Below, piece by piece: positions 28,802 through 37,766 of a DNA stretch of 64,000 nucleotides. The position numbers and the translations under genes were made by a program. The stretch lies in assembly GCF_014655715.1 (NCBI RefSeq), contig NZ_BNBM01000016.1:62001-126000 (forward strand), in the 5' to 3' direction. Position 1 is the stretch's first letter, and the number at the start of each line of letters is the position of its first letter. The DNA is from Streptomyces lanatus. GTDB taxonomy: Bacteria > Actinomycetota > Actinomycetes > Streptomycetales > Streptomycetaceae. The notes under the pieces were generated by a model that made no database searches, had not been told where the DNA came from, and worked only from the letters and a program-made list of their open reading frames with translations.

Positions 28802-30958
28802 TCAGCCCGTCGTCTCCCCGCCCTTGCGGGTGGGGGAGGCGGCGGGCTTTCGCATGCCCAGGGTCGCCTGCGTATGCCGGACCGGGCCCCGGGGCGAAGG
28901 CAGGGCATCGACGGGCCGCTGCCCCAGCGCCCTGCGCACCGCCGCCTCCCGGTCCAGTTCCGTCCCCCGCCGTGAGCACTCCTCGTACCCCTCGTCGCCC
29001 AGCCGCTCCCGCGCCGCCGTCTCGCACAGCTCGTGCGGGGCGTTGAAACAGGCCGAGCCGAACAGCGGCAGCCCCACGGACGGCCACATTCCGCCCGCCG
29101 CGCCCTGGAGAACCGCGGCCTCCGCGGCATCGCCCTCCGCGCCCGTGACCAGGGCCAGCAGCTCCACGGCCAGCACCGAACCGAGCAGGTCGTGGAAGGA
29201 GTGGGCGGCGGCCAGGCAGTCGGCGAGCAGCGCGCGGGCGCCGGTCAGGTCGCCGTCGGCCCAGGCGGCGTACGCCAGGACATACAGCGCGTAGGAGCGC
29301 GCCCAGCGCTCGCCGTGGTCCTCGCACACCCGGCGGACGTCCTCGCAGAGCCGCACCGCGTCCGGTAGATCGCCCTGGAACGCCCGCGTCATCGCCAGCT
29401 CGACCTGGCCCATCAGCACATTGCTGTTGAGCTCACCGATCTCCTGATAGCGGCCGAGCGCCGAGCCCAGCAGCGTCTCCGCGCGCTCCATGTCGTCCGA
29501 CACCAGCGCCAGACAGCCCAAGCGGTGCTCGGCGTACGCCACCGCCGTGGGGTCGCCGGCCCGCTCCGCTTCCTCCCGGCACTCATGCAGCGCCCCGAGG
29601 GCCGGTACCGCGTCGCCCTGCAGGATCGCCACATAGCCGAGCACCCACAGCGCCTTCAGCCGCGACCGCTCACGCCCGGAGTCCAGCGCCACGGCCTGCT
29701 CCAGCCAGTGCCGCCCCTCCGACAGCCGGCCGCAGCCGACCCAGTAGAACCACAGGGAACCCGCGAGATAGTGGCCCAGATGCGCCTCGTCCGGCTCGCC
29801 CAGGCAGTACTCCAGGGCACAGCGCAGATTCGGCAGCTCCGCCTCGACACGGGCGGCCACCTCGCCCTGCCGCGGCGAGAACCACTCCAGCTCGCACCAG
29901 GTCGTCAGCCCCAGATACCAGTCCCGGTGTCGACGCCGCAGCCGGGCCGCGTCCCCCATCGCCGTCAGCCACTCGGCACCGTAGGCCCGGATCGTGTCCA
30001 GCATGCGATAGCGCACGCCGGCCTCGGTCTCCTCGCGCGCGAGCACCGACTGCGCGAGCAGCTCCGAGAGCACATCGAGGACGTCATCGGCGTGCAGGCC
30101 CTGGCCGGCGCACACGTATTCCACCGCGTCCAGGTCGAACCGGCCCGCGAACACCGACAGCCGCGCCCACAGCAACCGCTCCTCGGGCGTGCACAGTTCA
30201 TGGCTCCAGCCGACGGCCGTACGCAGCGTCCGATGCCGCTCGGGACCGTCCCGCCCGCCGCCGGTCAGCAGCCGGAACCGGTCGGCGAGCCGCTCCAGCA
30301 CCTGCCCCGGAGACAGCGTCCGCAGCCGCCCCGCGGCCAGCTCGATGGCCAGCGGGATCCCGTCCATACGCCGGCACAACTCCCGTACGTCCGCCTCGTC
30401 CCGCACCGCCACCCCGTGCTGTGCCGCCCGCGCCACGAGCAGCTCCACGGCGTCGTCCTCGCCCAGCGGCGCCAGCGGTGACAGGAGCTCGCCCGCCACG
30501 TCCAGCGGCCTGCGCCCCACGGCGAGCACCGTCAGGCCCGGCACCCGGCGCAGCAGATCCGTCACCAGCTCCGCGCAGGCGTCCACCAGGTGCTCGAAAC
30601 CGTCCAGGATCAACAGGAGTTCACGCCCGGCGAGGTGCGCGAGCAGCGTCTCGCGGGGCAGCCGTGTCGTGTGATCCGTCAGCCCGAGCGCCTCCACGAC
30701 CGCGTAGTCGACGAACTCCGGATCGCGCACCGGCGTCAGCTCCACATGCCACACCCCGTCGCGCGGAGCACACCGCGAGGCCGCGTGCGCCGCCAGCCGT
30801 GACTTGCCGACGCCGCCGGCCCCGGTCACCGTGACCAGCCGTGCGTCGGTGAGCGCCCCGGTCAGCTCGCCGAGTTCGGCCGAACGGCCGACGAACGTGC
30901 TGAGTTCCAGGGGCAGATTGCCGGAGTCGGGGGAGTGGGGGCGCCGTTGATCCCGCAT
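28802..30958 (-). CDS. STAND/NB-ARC-type ATPase with TPR-like C-terminus, no visible output domain
   Basis: A 718-residue protein related to the regulatory ATPase cores of AfsR/LuxR-type (MalT-like) proteins. LELSTFVGRSAELGELTGAL opens the ATPase, with Walker A GAGGVGKS (46-53), Walker B LLLILDGFEHL and the GIPLAIELAAGRL motif of NB-ARC proteins. About 350 residues of helical TPR-like repeats follow. Unlike AfsR or LAL regulators there is no N-terminal SARP domain and no C-terminal LuxR helix-turn-helix; the end is a short basic tail. ATG 30958 is chosen because similarity starts there; the longer frame to 31426 overlaps the divergent gene. A possible promoter leaves almost no leader. Confidence 0.85.
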   Translation of the reverse strand: MRDQRRPHSPDSGNLPLELSTFVGRSAELGELTGALTDARLVTVTGAGGVGKSRLAAHAASRCAPRDGVWHVELTPVRDPEFVDYAVVEALGLTDHTTRLPRETLLAHLAGRELLLILDGFEHLVDACAELVTDLLRRVPGLTVLAVGRRPLDVAGELLSPLAPLGEDDAVELLVARAAQHGVAVRDEADVRELCRRMDGIPLAIELAAGRLRTLSPGQVLERLADRFRLLTGGGRDGPERHRTLRTAVGWSHELCTPEERLLWARLSVFAGRFDLDAVEYVCAGQGLHADDVLDVLSELLAQSVLAREETEAGVRYRMLDTIRAYGAEWLTAMGDAARLRRRHRDWYLGLTTWCELEWFSPRQGEVAARVEAELPNLRCALEYCLGEPDEAHLGHYLAGSLWFYWVGCGRLSEGRHWLEQAVALDSGRERSRLKALWVLGYVAILQGDAVPALGALHECREEAERAGDPTAVAYAEHRLGCLALVSDDMERAETLLGSALGRYQEIGELNSNVLMGQVELAMTRAFQGDLPDAVRLCEDVRRVCEDHGERWARSYALYVLAYAAWADGDLTGARALLADCLAAAHSFHDLLGSVLAVELLALVTGAEGDAAEAAVLQGAAGGMWPSVGLPLFGSACFNAPHELCETAARERLGDEGYEECSRRGTELDREAAVRRALGQRPVDALPSPRGPVRHTQATLGMRKPAASPTRKGGETTG
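28805..28850 (+). terminator. rpsD terminator lying inside the 3' end of the convergent gene
   Basis: On the plus strand GCCCGTCGTCTCCCC pairs with GGGGAGGCGGCGGGC allowing two G-U pairs, followed by CTTTCG. On the minus strand the same two positions become mismatches, so it favours plus-strand termination. It overlaps the last codons of the minus-strand STAND gene. Confidence 0.7.
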
Positions 30959-30966
30959 GGAATACG

Positions 30967-30997
30967 GAGCGTACTGAAGCGTGTTCGGTCCGTACAA
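30967..30997 (-). promoter_or_regulatory. Candidate promoter of the STAND gene, near-leaderless
   Basis: Read on the minus strand: TTGTAC, 18 bases, TACGCT, then only nine bases to ATG 30958. With the usual 6-8 base distance from -10 to the start site the transcript would begin at or next to the ATG, which also lacks a ribosome binding site. Confidence 0.35.
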
Positions 30998-31130
30998 TCG
31001 CTTCTCGCGACCCGGCCTCGCCCGAGCGGTAATCCGGTGCAGAGCGACGCCCCCGGCGCGATAGGCTCGGTGCACGACTTTTTCGATGTAGACCGATGCA
31101 GAGGCACGTTTCAGGGAGCGGGTGCACACA

Positions 31131-31556
31131 GTGTCCGGTGGAGAGGTTGCCGGGATCCTGGTGGCCGTCTTCTGGGCGATCCTGGTCTCCTTCCTCGCCG
31201 TCGCGCTGGCGAGGCTGGCCCAGACGCTCAAGGCGACCACCAAGCTCGTCGCGGACGTGACCGACCAGGCCGTCCCGCTCCTGGCAGAGGCGTCCACGGC
31301 GGTGCGCTCCGCGCAGACCCAGATCGACCGCGTCGACGCGATCGCCTCCGACGTCCAGGAGGTCACGTCGAACGCCTCCGCGCTGTCGACCACCGTCGCC
31401 TCCACCTTCGGCGGCCCCCTGGTCAAGGTCGCGGCCTTCGGCTACGGCGTCCGCCGCGCCCTCGGCGGCCGCAAGGACGACGCGCCCGCGAAGGCACCCC
31501 GGCGTAACGTGATCGTGGGCCGCACGGTCCCCGCCGCACGACGCAAGCGGAAGTAA
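31131..31556 (+). CDS. DUF948-type membrane protein
   Basis: A 141-residue protein with one N-terminal membrane helix (GILVAVFWAILVSFLAVALA) followed by a long amphipathic helix with hydrophobic heptads (LAQTLKATTKLVADVTDQAVPLL), typical of DUF948 proteins, and a basic C-terminus. GTG 31131 (VSGGEVAG) is preferred to GTG 31122, since AGGGAG then lies 12 bases upstream not three. It precedes a second small envelope-type gene and alaS, and probably heads that operon. Function unknown. Confidence 0.8.
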   Translation: MSGGEVAGILVAVFWAILVSFLAVALARLAQTLKATTKLVADVTDQAVPLLAEASTAVRSAQTQIDRVDAIASDVQEVTSNASALSTTVASTFGGPLVKVAAFGYGVRRALGGRKDDAPAKAPRRNVIVGRTVPAARRKRK

Positions 31557-31572
31557 GGACTGAGACCGAGCG

Positions 31573-31920
31573 ATGTTCCGTCGTACGTTCTGGTTCACCA
31601 CGGGCGTCGCCGCCGGTGTGTGGGCCACCACCAAGGTCAACCGCAAGCTGAGGCAGCTGACCCCGGAGAGCCTCGCCGCGACCGCGGCGAACAAGGCCTT
31701 GGAGACCGGTCACCGCCTCAAGGACCGCGCGGTGGGCTTCGCGCTCGACGTCCGCGACGGCATGGCCCAGCGGGAGGCCGAGCTGGAGGACGCGCTCGGG
31801 ATCGAGGACAACCCCGAACTCCCCGCGCCCCGGCGGTACACCGCCATCGAGAACAACCGCAGCAACCCGAAGTACATCGAGGACTCGACGTACTCGTACA
31901 ACCGGAATGAGGACCACTGA
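31573..31920 (+). CDS. Small hypothetical protein upstream of alaS (DUF6167-like)
   Basis: A 115-residue protein beginning MFRRTFWFTTGVAAGVWATTKV, a short hydrophobic N-terminal helix, then a helical region and a polar, Asn/Tyr-rich C-terminus (YIEDSTYSYNRNEDH). The family name is from memory of the conserved context between the DUF948 gene and alaS in actinobacteria and is tentative. Its stop shares a base with the alaS ATG (TGATG), so the two are coupled. Confidence 0.75.
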   Translation: MFRRTFWFTTGVAAGVWATTKVNRKLRQLTPESLAATAANKALETGHRLKDRAVGFALDVRDGMAQREAELEDALGIEDNPELPAPRRYTAIENNRSNPKYIEDSTYSYNRNEDH

Positions 31921-34592
31921 TGGAGTCGGCTGAGATTCGCCGCCGCTGGCTGAGCTTCTTCGAGGAGCGCGGGCACACCGTCGTCCCTTCGGCGTCGCTC
32001 ATCGCGGACGACCCGACTCTGCTCCTCGTCCCCGCCGGCATGGTGCCCTTCAAGCCCTACTTCCTGGGCGAGGTCAAGCCGCCCTTCGACCGCGCCACCA
32101 GCGTCCAGAAGTGCGTGCGCACCCCGGACATCGAAGAGGTCGGCAAGACCACCCGGCACGGCACCTTCTTCCAGATGTGCGGCAACTTCTCCTTCGGCGA
32201 CTACTTCAAGGAAGGCGCCATCAAGTACGCCTGGGAGCTGCTCACCAGCCCCCAGGACAAGGGCGGTTACGGCCTGGAGCCGGAGAAGCTCTGGATCACC
32301 GTCTACAAGGACGACGACGAGGCCGAGCGCATCTGGCACGAGGTCGTCGGCGTGCCGAAGGAGCGCATCCAGCGGCTCGGCATGAAGGACAACTACTGGT
32401 CCATGGGCGTACCTGGACCGTGTGGTCCCTGTTCCGAGATCAACTACGACCGCGGCCCGGAGTTCGGCGTCGAGGGCGGCCCCGCCGTCAACGACGAGCG
32501 GTACGTGGAGATCTGGAACCTCGTCTTCATGCAGTACGAGCGCGGCGAGGGCATCGGCAAGGACAACTTCGAGATCCTCGGCGAGCTCCCGAGCAAGAAC
32601 ATCGACACGGGCCTCGGCCTGGAGCGACTCGCCATGATTCTGCAGGGCGTGCAGAACATGTACGAGATCGACACCTCCATGGCCGTCATCAAGAAGGCCA
32701 CCGAGCTGACCGGTGTCGCCTACGGCGACGCCCATGGCTCGGACGTCTCCCTGCGCGTGGTCACCGACCACATGCGTACGTCCGTGATGCTCATCGGCGA
32801 CGGCGTCACCCCCGGCAATGAGGGCCGCGGATACGTGCTGCGTCGCATCATGCGCCGCGCCATCCGCAACATGCGTCTGCTCGGCGCCACCGGCCCGGTC
32901 GTCAAGGACCTCATCGACGTCGTCATCGGCATGATGGGCCAGCAGTACCCGGAGCTGATCACCGACCGCGAGCGCATCGAGAAGGTCGCCGTCGCCGAGG
33001 AGAACGCCTTCCTCAAGACGCTGAAGGCCGGCACCAACATCCTCGACACGGCCGTCTCCGACACCAAGGCCTCGGGCTCCACCGTGCTGGCCGGCGACAA
33101 GGCCTTCCTGCTCCACGACACCTGGGGCTTCCCGATCGACCTCACCCTGGAGATGGCCGCCGAGCAGGGCCTCTCCGTGGACGAGGACGGCTTCCGGCGC
33201 CTGATGAAGGAGCAGCGGGAGCGGGCCAAGGCCGACGCCCAGGCCAAGAAGACCGGCCACGCCGGCGCCGGCGCCTACCGGGAGATCGCCGACAAGGTCG
33301 GCGCGACCGAGTTCATCGGCTACGGCGACACGGAGGGCGAGTCCACGATCGTCGGCATCCTCGTCGACGGCGCCTCCTCCCCGGCCGCCACCGAGGGCGA
33401 CGAGGTCGAGATCGTCCTCGACCGCACCCCGTTCTACGCCGAGGGCGGCGGCCAGATCGGCGACACCGGCCGCATCAAGGTCGACACCGGTGCCGTGATC
33501 GAGATCCGCGACTGCCAGAAGCCGGTCCCGGGGGTCTACGTCCACAAGGGTGTCGTCCAGGTCGGCGAGGTGACGGTCGGTGCCAAGGCCCACGCCTCCA
33601 TCGACTCGTTCCGCCGCAGGGCCATCGCCCGCGCCCACTCGGCCACCCACCTCACCCACCAGGCCCTGCGTGACGCCCTCGGTCCGACGGCCGCCCAGGC
33701 CGGTTCCGAGAACCAGCCCGGCCGCTTCCGCTTCGACTTCGGTTCGCCGTCCGCCGTTCCTACGGCCGTGATGACCGACGTCGAGCAGAAGATCAACGAG
33801 GTGCTCGCCCGGGACCTCGATGTGCACGCCGAGGTCATGGGCATCGACGAGGCCAAGAAGCAGGGCGCCATCGCCGAGTTCGGCGAGAAGTACGGCGAGC
33901 GGGTCCGGGTCGTGACCATCGGCGACTTCTCCAAGGAGCTGTGCGGTGGCACGCATGTGCACAACACCGCCCAGCTCGGCCTGGTGAAGCTGCTGGGCGA
34001 GTCGTCCATCGGCTCGGGTGTGCGCCGTATCGAGGCCCTGGTCGGTGTGGACGCCTACAACTTCCTCGCCCGCGAGCACACGGTCGTCGCCCAGCTCCAG
34101 GAGCTGATCAAGGGCCGTCCGGAGGAGCTCCCGGAGAAGGTCTCCGCCATGCTCGGCAAGCTGAAGGACGCCGAGAAGGAGATCGAGAAGTTCCGCGCCG
34201 AGAAGGTGCTCCAGGCCGCCGCCGGTCTCGCCGAGTCCGCCAAGGACGTGCGCGGCATCGCCGTCGTCACCGGTCAGGTCCCGGACGGCACCACGCCGGA
34301 CGATCTGCGCAAGCTGGTCCTCGATGTGCGCGGCCGTATCCAGGGCGGACGTGCCGCCGTGGTCGCGCTGTTCACCGTTGCCAACGGCAAGCCGCTGACG
34401 GTCATCGCCACCAACGAGGCCGCTCGTGAGCGCGGTCTCAAGGCCGGTGACCTGGTCCGCACCGCCGCCAAGACGCTCGGCGGCGGCGGTGGCGGCAAGC
34501 CGGACGTCGCCCAGGGCGGCGGTCAGAACCCGGCCGCCATCGGTGACGCCGTCGACGCTGTCGAACGGCTCGTGACGGAAACGGCCAAGTGA
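31920..34592 (+). CDS. alaS: Alanyl-tRNA synthetase
   Basis: An 890-residue class II synthetase. The catalytic domain starts with EIRRRWLSFFEERGHTVVPS, and the anticodon-independent recognition region follows. The editing domain has HSATHLTHQAL (HxxxH) and the CGGTHV zinc ligands that clear Ser- and Gly-tRNA-Ala. The C-terminal oligomerisation/C-Ala domain ends in a glycine-rich stretch (GGGGGGKPDVAQGGGQNP). It is coupled to the upstream small gene and to ruvX downstream (GTGA overlap). Confidence 0.97.
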   Translation: MESAEIRRRWLSFFEERGHTVVPSASLIADDPTLLLVPAGMVPFKPYFLGEVKPPFDRATSVQKCVRTPDIEEVGKTTRHGTFFQMCGNFSFGDYFKEGAIKYAWELLTSPQDKGGYGLEPEKLWITVYKDDDEAERIWHEVVGVPKERIQRLGMKDNYWSMGVPGPCGPCSEINYDRGPEFGVEGGPAVNDERYVEIWNLVFMQYERGEGIGKDNFEILGELPSKNIDTGLGLERLAMILQGVQNMYEIDTSMAVIKKATELTGVAYGDAHGSDVSLRVVTDHMRTSVMLIGDGVTPGNEGRGYVLRRIMRRAIRNMRLLGATGPVVKDLIDVVIGMMGQQYPELITDRERIEKVAVAEENAFLKTLKAGTNILDTAVSDTKASGSTVLAGDKAFLLHDTWGFPIDLTLEMAAEQGLSVDEDGFRRLMKEQRERAKADAQAKKTGHAGAGAYREIADKVGATEFIGYGDTEGESTIVGILVDGASSPAATEGDEVEIVLDRTPFYAEGGGQIGDTGRIKVDTGAVIEIRDCQKPVPGVYVHKGVVQVGEVTVGAKAHASIDSFRRRAIARAHSATHLTHQALRDALGPTAAQAGSENQPGRFRFDFGSPSAVPTAVMTDVEQKINEVLARDLDVHAEVMGIDEAKKQGAIAEFGEKYGERVRVVTIGDFSKELCGGTHVHNTAQLGLVKLLGESSIGSGVRRIEALVGVDAYNFLAREHTVVAQLQELIKGRPEELPEKVSAMLGKLKDAEKEIEKFRAEKVLQAAAGLAESAKDVRGIAVVTGQVPDGTTPDDLRKLVLDVRGRIQGGRAAVVALFTVANGKPLTVIATNEAARERGLKAGDLVRTAAKTLGGGGGGKPDVAQGGGQNPAAIGDAVDAVERLVTETAK

Positions 34593-35092
34593 GCGAAGAC
34601 ACACACGCAGGTGGCGACGGCCGGGGCATGCGCCGCGGCCGTCGCCTCGCGATCGACGTCGGCGACGCCCGTATCGGCGTCGCCTCGTGCGACCCGGACG
34701 GGATCCTCGCCACCCCGGTGGAGACCGTCCCGGGGCGGGACGTTCCCGCAGCTCACCGCCGCCTCAAGCAACTCGTCGAGGAGTACGAGCCGATCGAGGT
34801 CGTCGTCGGTCTGCCCCGCTCCCTCAAGGGCGGCGAGGGCCCGGCCGCCGTCAAGGTCAGGGGCTTCGCGCAGGAACTGGCCCGCATGATCTCGCCCGTT
34901 CCGGTCAGGCTCGTGGACGAGCGGATGACGACCGTGACGGCCAGTCAGGGGCTGCGCGCCTCGGGCGTGAAGTCGAAGAAGGGCCGGTCGGTCATCGACC
35001 AGGCAGCCGCTGTGATCATCTTGCAGCAGGCGCTGGAATCCGAACGGGTGTCAGGTAAAGCTCCCGGCGAGAGCGTCGAAGTGGTTATCTGA
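34589..35092 (+). CDS. ruvX: Putative pre-16S rRNA nuclease / Holliday junction resolvase homologue (YqgF)
   Basis: A 167-residue RNase H-fold protein. The first acidic residue lies in LAIDVGDARIGVAS, the second in VVGLPRSLKGGEGPAA, and the C-terminal RLVDERMTTVTA and DQAAAVIILQ complete the YqgF family pattern. In E. coli the family member finishes 16S rRNA 5' ends; a junction-resolving role is also claimed. A 17-residue polar N-terminal extension precedes the fold. GTG 34589 overlaps the alaS stop by four bases. Confidence 0.92.
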   Translation: MSEDTHAGGDGRGMRRGRRLAIDVGDARIGVASCDPDGILATPVETVPGRDVPAAHRRLKQLVEEYEPIEVVVGLPRSLKGGEGPAAVKVRGFAQELARMISPVPVRLVDERMTTVTASQGLRASGVKSKKGRSVIDQAAAVIILQQALESERVSGKAPGESVEVVI

Positions 35093-35216
35093 TCGCGATA
35101 CGGTAACGTTCCGCGCGATGCGCCGGTGTTCGAACAGCTGGCGCACAAAGAGAGGCGGGACGGGAGCCGGATCTTCAGCAGCCGCGCGACCGCCGCCTCG
35201 CGGCTCTAGGGGATCG

Positions 35217-36899
35217 ATGACTGAGTATGGCCGGGGCCCAGGCTCCGAACCGTGGCATCCGGAGGACCCGTTGTACGGGGACGGCGGATGGGAAGGGCAG
35301 CAGGCCCACGCGGGCCAGCCTGCCTACGGCGGCCAGCCGCAGCAGTATCCGCAGCAGCCGCAGCAGCCGCAGCAGTACGGCGACTGGGGCAACGGTCAGC
35401 AGGACGCATACGGTCAGGCGCAGCAGCAGTACCAGCAGCAGGGTCACCCGCAGCAGTACCCGTCCCAGTACGGCCAGCAGCAGTACCCCGGCCAGCCGCA
35501 GCAGTCGTACGACAACAACGGCTGGGCCACCGGCTCCCATCCGCAGGCCCAGTACCCCGACCCCGGCGACCCCTACGGACAGCAGGCCGCGGCCTACGGC
35601 GGTGAGCACGCCGACTACTACGGCACGCCCGACGCCTACCCGCCGCCCGAGCCGCCGAGCCGGCGGCAGGCCGAGGCGGAGCCGCCCCAGACGGACTGGG
35701 ATCCCGGCCCTGACCAGGGCGAACACGCGTTCTTCGCCGGTGGCGACGATGATGACTCCGATGACGACGAGAGCGGTCGGGGGCCCGGTGACCGCCGGGG
35801 CCGAGGCGACAAGCCCAAGAAACGCCGCAGCGGCTGCGCCTGTCTGGTGATCGCGCTGGTGTTCGCCGGAGGCGTGGGCGGTGTCGGATATTTCGGGTAC
35901 CAGTTCTACCAGGATCGTTTCGGCGCAGCGCCGGACTACGCCGGGGACGGTACGAGCGAGTCGGTGACCGTCGAGATCCCCAAGGGCGCGCCCGGATCCG
36001 AGATCGGTCGGCGACTGAAGGCGGCCGGCGTCGTGAAAAGTGTCGACGCCTTCGTCGTCGCCCAGCAGCAGAACGCCGACGGTGACACGATCCAGGCGGG
36101 TGCCTATCTGCTGAAGAAGCAGATGTCCGCCGCGAGCGCCGTCGAAATGATGCTCGACCCGAAGAGCCAGAACAATGTCCAGGTCAAGCCGGGCGAGCGC
36201 AATCTCGCCGTCTACAAGGCCATCGACGCGAAACTCGAATTGTCGTCTGGCACCACCAAGAAGATCGCCAAGGAGAAATACAAGACCCTCGGACTTCCGA
36301 AGTGGGCGAACGACAACAGCGAGATCAAGGACCCGCTGGAGGGCTTCCTCTATCCGGGCACCTATCCCGCGGCCAAGGGTATGAAGCCGGACGCGGTCCT
36401 GAAGGCGATGGTGACCCAGGCCGCCGAGAAGTACGACTCGCTGGGCCTCGAGGCCAAGGCCAAGACGCTCAAGCTGGACGGTCCGTTGCAGGTCATCACG
36501 GTCGCGAGCCTCGTCCAGGCCGAGGGCAAGACCGATGACGACTACCGGAAGATGGCCGAGGTCGTGTACAACCGCCTCGACCGCGCGAACCCCGAGACCT
36601 ACGGTGCCCTGCAGTTCGACTCGACCTTCAATTACCTGAAGGGCCAGAGCAATATCGACATCAGTGAGTCGGAGATCAAGAGCAACCCGGACCCGTACAA
36701 CACGTACTACCACAAGGGTCTGCCGCCCGGCCCGATCGGAAACCCGGGGGACGGCGCGATGAAGGGGACGCTGAACCCGACTGACGAGGGCTGGTACTAC
36801 TTCGTGGCGACCGACGGTGTGAACAAGACCGAATTCGCCAAGACGCACGATGAATTCCTCAGGCTCAAGGACAAGTTCAATGAGAGCAGGGGCAACTGA
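35217..36899 (+). CDS. mltG: Endolytic murein transglycosylase MltG (YceG)
   Basis: A 560-residue membrane protein that cleaves nascent glycan strands and may set their length. The first ~200 residues are a disordered cytoplasmic region extremely rich in Gln, Tyr, Pro and Gly with repeated QQYP and QPQQ units, then acidic. A membrane helix (CACLVIALVFAGGVGGVGYF) leads to an external LysM-like part (VTVEIPKGAPGSEIGRRL) and the catalytic domain, whose glutamate is in SLVQAEGKTDDDYRK, followed by VVYNRL and GLPPGPIGNPG. ATG 35217 has GGGGA upstream. Co-directional with alaS-ruvX and overlapping aroE by 20 bases. Confidence 0.93.
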   Translation: MTEYGRGPGSEPWHPEDPLYGDGGWEGQQAHAGQPAYGGQPQQYPQQPQQPQQYGDWGNGQQDAYGQAQQQYQQQGHPQQYPSQYGQQQYPGQPQQSYDNNGWATGSHPQAQYPDPGDPYGQQAAAYGGEHADYYGTPDAYPPPEPPSRRQAEAEPPQTDWDPGPDQGEHAFFAGGDDDDSDDDESGRGPGDRRGRGDKPKKRRSGCACLVIALVFAGGVGGVGYFGYQFYQDRFGAAPDYAGDGTSESVTVEIPKGAPGSEIGRRLKAAGVVKSVDAFVVAQQQNADGDTIQAGAYLLKKQMSAASAVEMMLDPKSQNNVQVKPGERNLAVYKAIDAKLELSSGTTKKIAKEKYKTLGLPKWANDNSEIKDPLEGFLYPGTYPAAKGMKPDAVLKAMVTQAAEKYDSLGLEAKAKTLKLDGPLQVITVASLVQAEGKTDDDYRKMAEVVYNRLDRANPETYGALQFDSTFNYLKGQSNIDISESEIKSNPDPYNTYYHKGLPPGPIGNPGDGAMKGTLNPTDEGWYYFVATDGVNKTEFAKTHDEFLRLKDKFNESRGN

Positions 36900-37716
36900 C
36901 GCCCGCCGGGCGGCCGTTCTCGGCAAGCCCATCGCCCACTCCCTCTCCCCGGTGCTGCACCGCGCCGCCTACGACGAACTCGGGCTGACGGACTGGTCGT
37001 ACGACCGGTTCGAGATCGACGAGGCGGCGTTGCCCGGATTCATGGCAGAACTCGGGCCGGAGTGGGCGGGGTTGTCGCTGACCATGCCGCTCAAGCGTGC
37101 CGTCATCCCGCTGCTGGACGAGATCAGCGAGACGGCGTCCTCGGTCGAGGCCGTCAACACAGTCATCCGTACCGAGGACGGCCGCCGCGTCGGCGACAAC
37201 ACCGACATCCCCGGCATGGTCGCCGCGCTGCGCGAACGCGGTATCGAGCAGGTCGGCTCGGCCGCGATCCTCGGCGCCGGCGCCACCGCCTCCTCCGCGC
37301 TCGCCGCCCTCGCACGCATCTGCACCGGCGAGGTCGTGGCGTACGTCCGCAGCGAGGCGCGGGCCGCCGAGATGCGGCAGTGGGGCGAACGGCTCGACGT
37401 CGACGTCCGCACGGCGGACTGGGCCGACGCCGACCGGGCGCTGCGCGCGCCGCTGGTGATCGCGACCACCCCGGCCGGTACGACGGACGCCCTCGCCGCC
37501 GGCGTACCGGAACGCCCCGCCACCCTGTTCGACGTGCTCTACGACCCGTGGCCCACCGCCCTCGCGGCCCGCTGGTCCATGTTCGGCGGAGCCGTCGTCA
37601 GCGGACTCGATCTGCTGGTGCATCAGGCGGTGCTCCAGGTGGAGCAGATGACCGGGCGCCCGGCACCCCTGGAGGCGATGCGAAAAGCGGGAGAGCGGGC
37701 TCTCGCCAACCGCTAA
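36880..37716 (+). CDS. aroE: Shikimate dehydrogenase
   Basis: A 278-residue NADP-dependent enzyme converting 3-dehydroshikimate to shikimate. The substrate-binding GKPIAHSLSPVLH, the catalytic lysine in LTMPLKRAVIP, NTDIPGMV, and the nucleotide loop LGAGATASSAL are all conserved. ATG 36880 has AAGGA eight bases upstream and lies within the end of mltG in another frame, so the genes overlap by 20 bases. It begins the chorismate genes, of which aroC, aroK and aroB follow after one small gene. Confidence 0.94.
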   Translation: MRAGATDARRAAVLGKPIAHSLSPVLHRAAYDELGLTDWSYDRFEIDEAALPGFMAELGPEWAGLSLTMPLKRAVIPLLDEISETASSVEAVNTVIRTEDGRRVGDNTDIPGMVAALRERGIEQVGSAAILGAGATASSALAALARICTGEVVAYVRSEARAAEMRQWGERLDVDVRTADWADADRALRAPLVIATTPAGTTDALAAGVPERPATLFDVLYDPWPTALAARWSMFGGAVVSGLDLLVHQAVLQVEQMTGRPAPLEAMRKAGERALANR

Positions 37717-37766
37717 GATCCGCTGAGTTCCGCAGGGGGCGGAATGGATCTGGGGGGAGTAAGAAC

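Noticed and set aside
28802..30958. Antiviral (Avs-like) STAND defence gene
   Set aside because: The ATPase and TPR-like parts resemble AfsR/LuxR-type regulators, there is no nuclease or other effector domain, and the surroundings are core genes rather than a defence island.
30959..31426. N-terminal extension of the STAND gene
   Set aside because: Overlaps the divergent DUF948 gene and its promoter; similarity begins only after 30958.
31710..34604. 964-codon open frame on the minus strand across alaS
   Set aside because: Shadow of alaS; spans several gene borders and has no recognisable domain.
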